This document shows, one piece after another, positions 36,245 through 38,354 of a DNA stretch of 38,354 nt. The notes below the pieces were generated by a model. The model was not told the origin of the DNA. It did no database searches and worked only from the letters and a program-made list of their open reading frames with translations. The position numbers were made by a program, and so were the translations under genes. This DNA comes from Clostridiales bacterium (lineage in GTDB: Bacteria > Bacillota > Clostridia > Lachnospirales > Lachnospiraceae). Each line of letters starts with the position of its first letter. Positions within the stretch are counted from its first letter, which is position 1. The stretch lies in NCBI GenBank assembly GCA_020860365.1, contig JAJBUL010000303.1, forward strand, positions 36,676 through 75,029, given 5' to 3'.

Positions 36245-36386
36245 GAACGAATGCTATTGGACTTGCAATGATTTTTATACAGTCAGAAAGCAATGAGAGC
36301 TGTTTTTCGGCTCTTATTTTTGTGTTGCTCTTATTCCTGTGAAGTTACCCATAATCTGTCCACCTATTCAGCGACTGCAATATTTT

Positions 36387-37772
36387 TTACAGAAGTGCGG
36401 TTCTCTTCTTCCACAGCCCTGTTATGTAGTAAACAAAGACCGGAATCGCGGTCATATAGGTGCCTACGCTGTATCCGCAGAAGAACCCCTTCGCGCCCCA
36501 GCCCAGGAACACACCGAACAGCCAGCAGAAGAGCACGCGTCCCACAAAGGCGTCTACAAAGGCAACCACCATGCTGAATTTTACAAAGCCCTGTGCGCTG
36601 ACCAGCGCGTTACACCCCGGCATTACGAAGCGGGCCGGAATTTCGATCAGCAAAGAAAGAATGCAGACCGAGGCGTACGCCAGCACTGCCTCGTCCTGCG
36701 TAAACAGGCGAAAACACAGCACCGGAAACAGGAAGAACAAAATTCCGAACGCGATGTTGATGACTGTCGCAAACGCGATTGAACTTTTTACCACCTGGTT
36801 TACCCGGTCCGGACGGCGCGCGCCCAGATTCTGTCCGATCATCGGGGAAGCGCCAAGGCTCAGCCCCTGTGTGAGGATCGCCGGTATGTTGCGAAGCTTC
36901 TGAACTACACCAAATGCCGCGCTCACTGAGACGCCAAGGGAATTTACCATGTGGCTCACAAATAAAAAGCTGAACTGGATCGCTGCGCTCTGTATGGCCG
37001 CCGGAATTCCCAGCTTTACAATTTTACCGGCCACCTCTCCATCCAGAGCCGCTATATTGATACGCAGAGAAAATGGAAAACTATCTCTGTGCCGGTTGAT
37101 ATAACGGATACTGAACACCACACTGATGATCTGCCCGATCACGGTGGCAAGCGCCGCCCCCGCCACGTTCCAGCCGAGGAAAACAATAAACACGACGTCC
37201 AGCACGACATTACAAAGCGAAGCGATCAGGACAAACAAAAACGGGTGCACACTGTCCCCTACGCCCCGCAGCACGGCGCTGAACATATTATACAGGCCGG
37301 TGAAAATCATGCCGACGCCACAGATGACAATGTAATACTGCGCCTGCTCCCTGGCCTCCTCCGGCGTCGCAAGTGCTTTCAGCATCCAGCCGCTTCCAGC
37401 GACGCAGATGACGCCAAACACCACGGACAAGGCCACCTCCATCACCAGGAGAACGTCCACCACCCGCTGGATTTTCTCCTCATTGCTGCTGCCGCTCGCC
37501 TGCGCGATCAGAATCTGGCCAGCCGTTGAAAAGCCGACGCAGATCATATAGAGCATCTGCATTAGCTGACTCCCGTTCGACACCGCCGAAAGTCCATTCT
37601 GCCCCAGGTACTGCCCTACCACGATTGTATCCGTCGTCGAATACAGCGTCTGCAGCAGTGTACTGAGCATAAAGGGCAGTGAAAAAGCCAGCAGCGTCTT
37701 CGCCACCGGCCCATGGATCAGATCCTGTGCCCCTTCTGAATTGCCCTGTCTCTTTTCCAATCTTTCCGACAT
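36387..37772 (-). CDS. MATE-family efflux transporter
   Basis: 461 aa multi-TM; VAKTLLAFSLPFMLSTLLQTLYSTTDTIVVGQYLG, GASPMIGQNLGARRPDRV. Confidence 0.94.
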   Translation of the reverse strand: MSERLEKRQGNSEGAQDLIHGPVAKTLLAFSLPFMLSTLLQTLYSTTDTIVVGQYLGQNGLSAVSNGSQLMQMLYMICVGFSTAGQILIAQASGSSNEEKIQRVVDVLLVMEVALSVVFGVICVAGSGWMLKALATPEEAREQAQYYIVICGVGMIFTGLYNMFSAVLRGVGDSVHPFLFVLIASLCNVVLDVVFIVFLGWNVAGAALATVIGQIISVVFSIRYINRHRDSFPFSLRINIAALDGEVAGKIVKLGIPAAIQSAAIQFSFLFVSHMVNSLGVSVSAAFGVVQKLRNIPAILTQGLSLGASPMIGQNLGARRPDRVNQVVKSSIAFATVINIAFGILFFLFPVLCFRLFTQDEAVLAYASVCILSLLIEIPARFVMPGCNALVSAQGFVKFSMVVAFVDAFVGRVLFCWLFGVFLGWGAKGFFCGYSVGTYMTAIPVFVYYITGLWKKRTALL

Positions 37773-37920
37773 TCCATTTTCTCCTCAGTTTTATTCATTT
37801 TGATCGACTCTTCCGTGTCTTTTCGATTCAGTCGATTTTTGTCCTATATTATATAGTTCCGGCAGCAAAAGGTCAAGAATGGAACTCTTCCTAGAGCTTG
37901 TGACTCAGTCCGAAAATATA

Positions 37921-37949
37921 TTGATTGTAGTGTTTTTTCGTGATATAGT
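37921..37949 (+). promoter_or_regulatory. Candidate promoter of the small hydrophobic peptide mRNA
   Basis: TTGATT-N17-TATAGT. Confidence 0.6.
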
Positions 37950-37996
37950 ATAGTTGCTGTCGACTCATTCCTGCAGCAGGGAGGAGGTGACGTCCT

Positions 37997-38110
37997 GTGG
38001 CAGATTTCATTGCTACGTTTTTTATCTCTATAGGAGCAAGTGTAATAGGAAATTACATATTCTACGTGATTGAAAATTACATGCGCAAACGGCTGGGTAG
38101 AGATAAGTAG
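37997..38110 (+). CDS. Small hydrophobic peptide (37 aa), candidate type I toxin
   Basis: GTG start after GGAGGTGA; M/VADFIATFFISIGASVIGNYIFYVIENYMRKRLGRDK: one TM segment plus basic tail. Too short for the ORF track. Confidence 0.65.
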   Translation: MADFIATFFISIGASVIGNYIFYVIENYMRKRLGRDK

Positions 38111-38124
38111 TTGGACAGCAACAG

Positions 38125-38228
38125 CCTAAAAGGAGCAGCTCACCTAATGAGCAAGAACACCCCAGAGGGCACCATCCTCTGAGGTGTTCGTTTTTTGCGC
38201 CTCGTGACATTGCTACGTTCTTTGGCTG
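38125..38228 (-). ncRNA. Candidate antitoxin RNA convergent with the small-peptide mRNA
   Basis: Minus-strand promoter TTGACA-N17-TAAGAT (38257-38262 / 38234-38239); RNA would overlap the peptide terminator and carry the complement of a repeat at the toxin start. 3' end uncertain. Confidence 0.5.
38155..38196 (+). terminator. Terminator of the small-peptide mRNA
   Basis: GAACACCCCAGAGG-gcaccat-CCTCTGAGGTGTTC followed by GTTTTTT. Confidence 0.8.
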
Positions 38229-38233
38229 TTGTT

Positions 38234-38262
38234 ATCTTACACCCATTTGTCTTTCATGTCAA
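38234..38262 (-). promoter_or_regulatory. Strong sigma-A promoter for the candidate antitoxin RNA
   Basis: TTGACA-N17-TAAGAT on the minus strand. Confidence 0.65.
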
Positions 38263-38354
38263 CTTCTAACTTTAGAAATAGCTTCAGCAAACAGCTTCAG
38301 CGTTACTATTCACGGGGTGGAGAAGACGGACTGAGATTTTGAACTTTCGTGAGA

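Overview
The window looks like a Lachnospiraceae-type (Clostridia) chromosome segment; taxonomy is inferred from protein style only. Main blocks: (1) 1-4874, minus strand: glycan/teichoic-acid-type ABC exporter (Wzt/Wzm), a COG5610-like protein and a SAM methyltransferase running off the left edge. (2) 4905-12688, minus strand: a contiguous signalling cassette with one apparently active Ser/Thr kinase, one pseudokinase, a secreted-vWA/TM/FHA protein and five further FHA or FHA-like proteins, next to a divergent XRE regulator. (3) 13.6-17.1 kb: Rpn-like PD-(D/E)XK protein, CoiA-like protein and mutM. (4) 17.2-21.8 kb: divergent sialate-O-acetylesterase and GH43, with structured repeats inside the esterase ORF. 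(5) 22-35 kb: SDR, alpha/beta hydrolase, LysR, GntR, carboxylesterase, MBL hydrolase and an Opp/Dpp-type ABC importer with a Tat-like substrate-binding protein. (6) 35.3-37.8 kb: second Rpn-like protein and a MATE transporter. (7) 37.9-38.26 kb: a small hydrophobic-peptide locus with par/Fst-like type I toxin-antitoxin architecture. Strongest leads: the kinase/FHA/vWA cassette, including a kinase gene frameshifted at an A7 tract before its TM segment; the unlisted type I TA-like locus; and a nested-hairpin repeat family found both intergenically and inside an ORF. All family calls are by eye; no searches were run.
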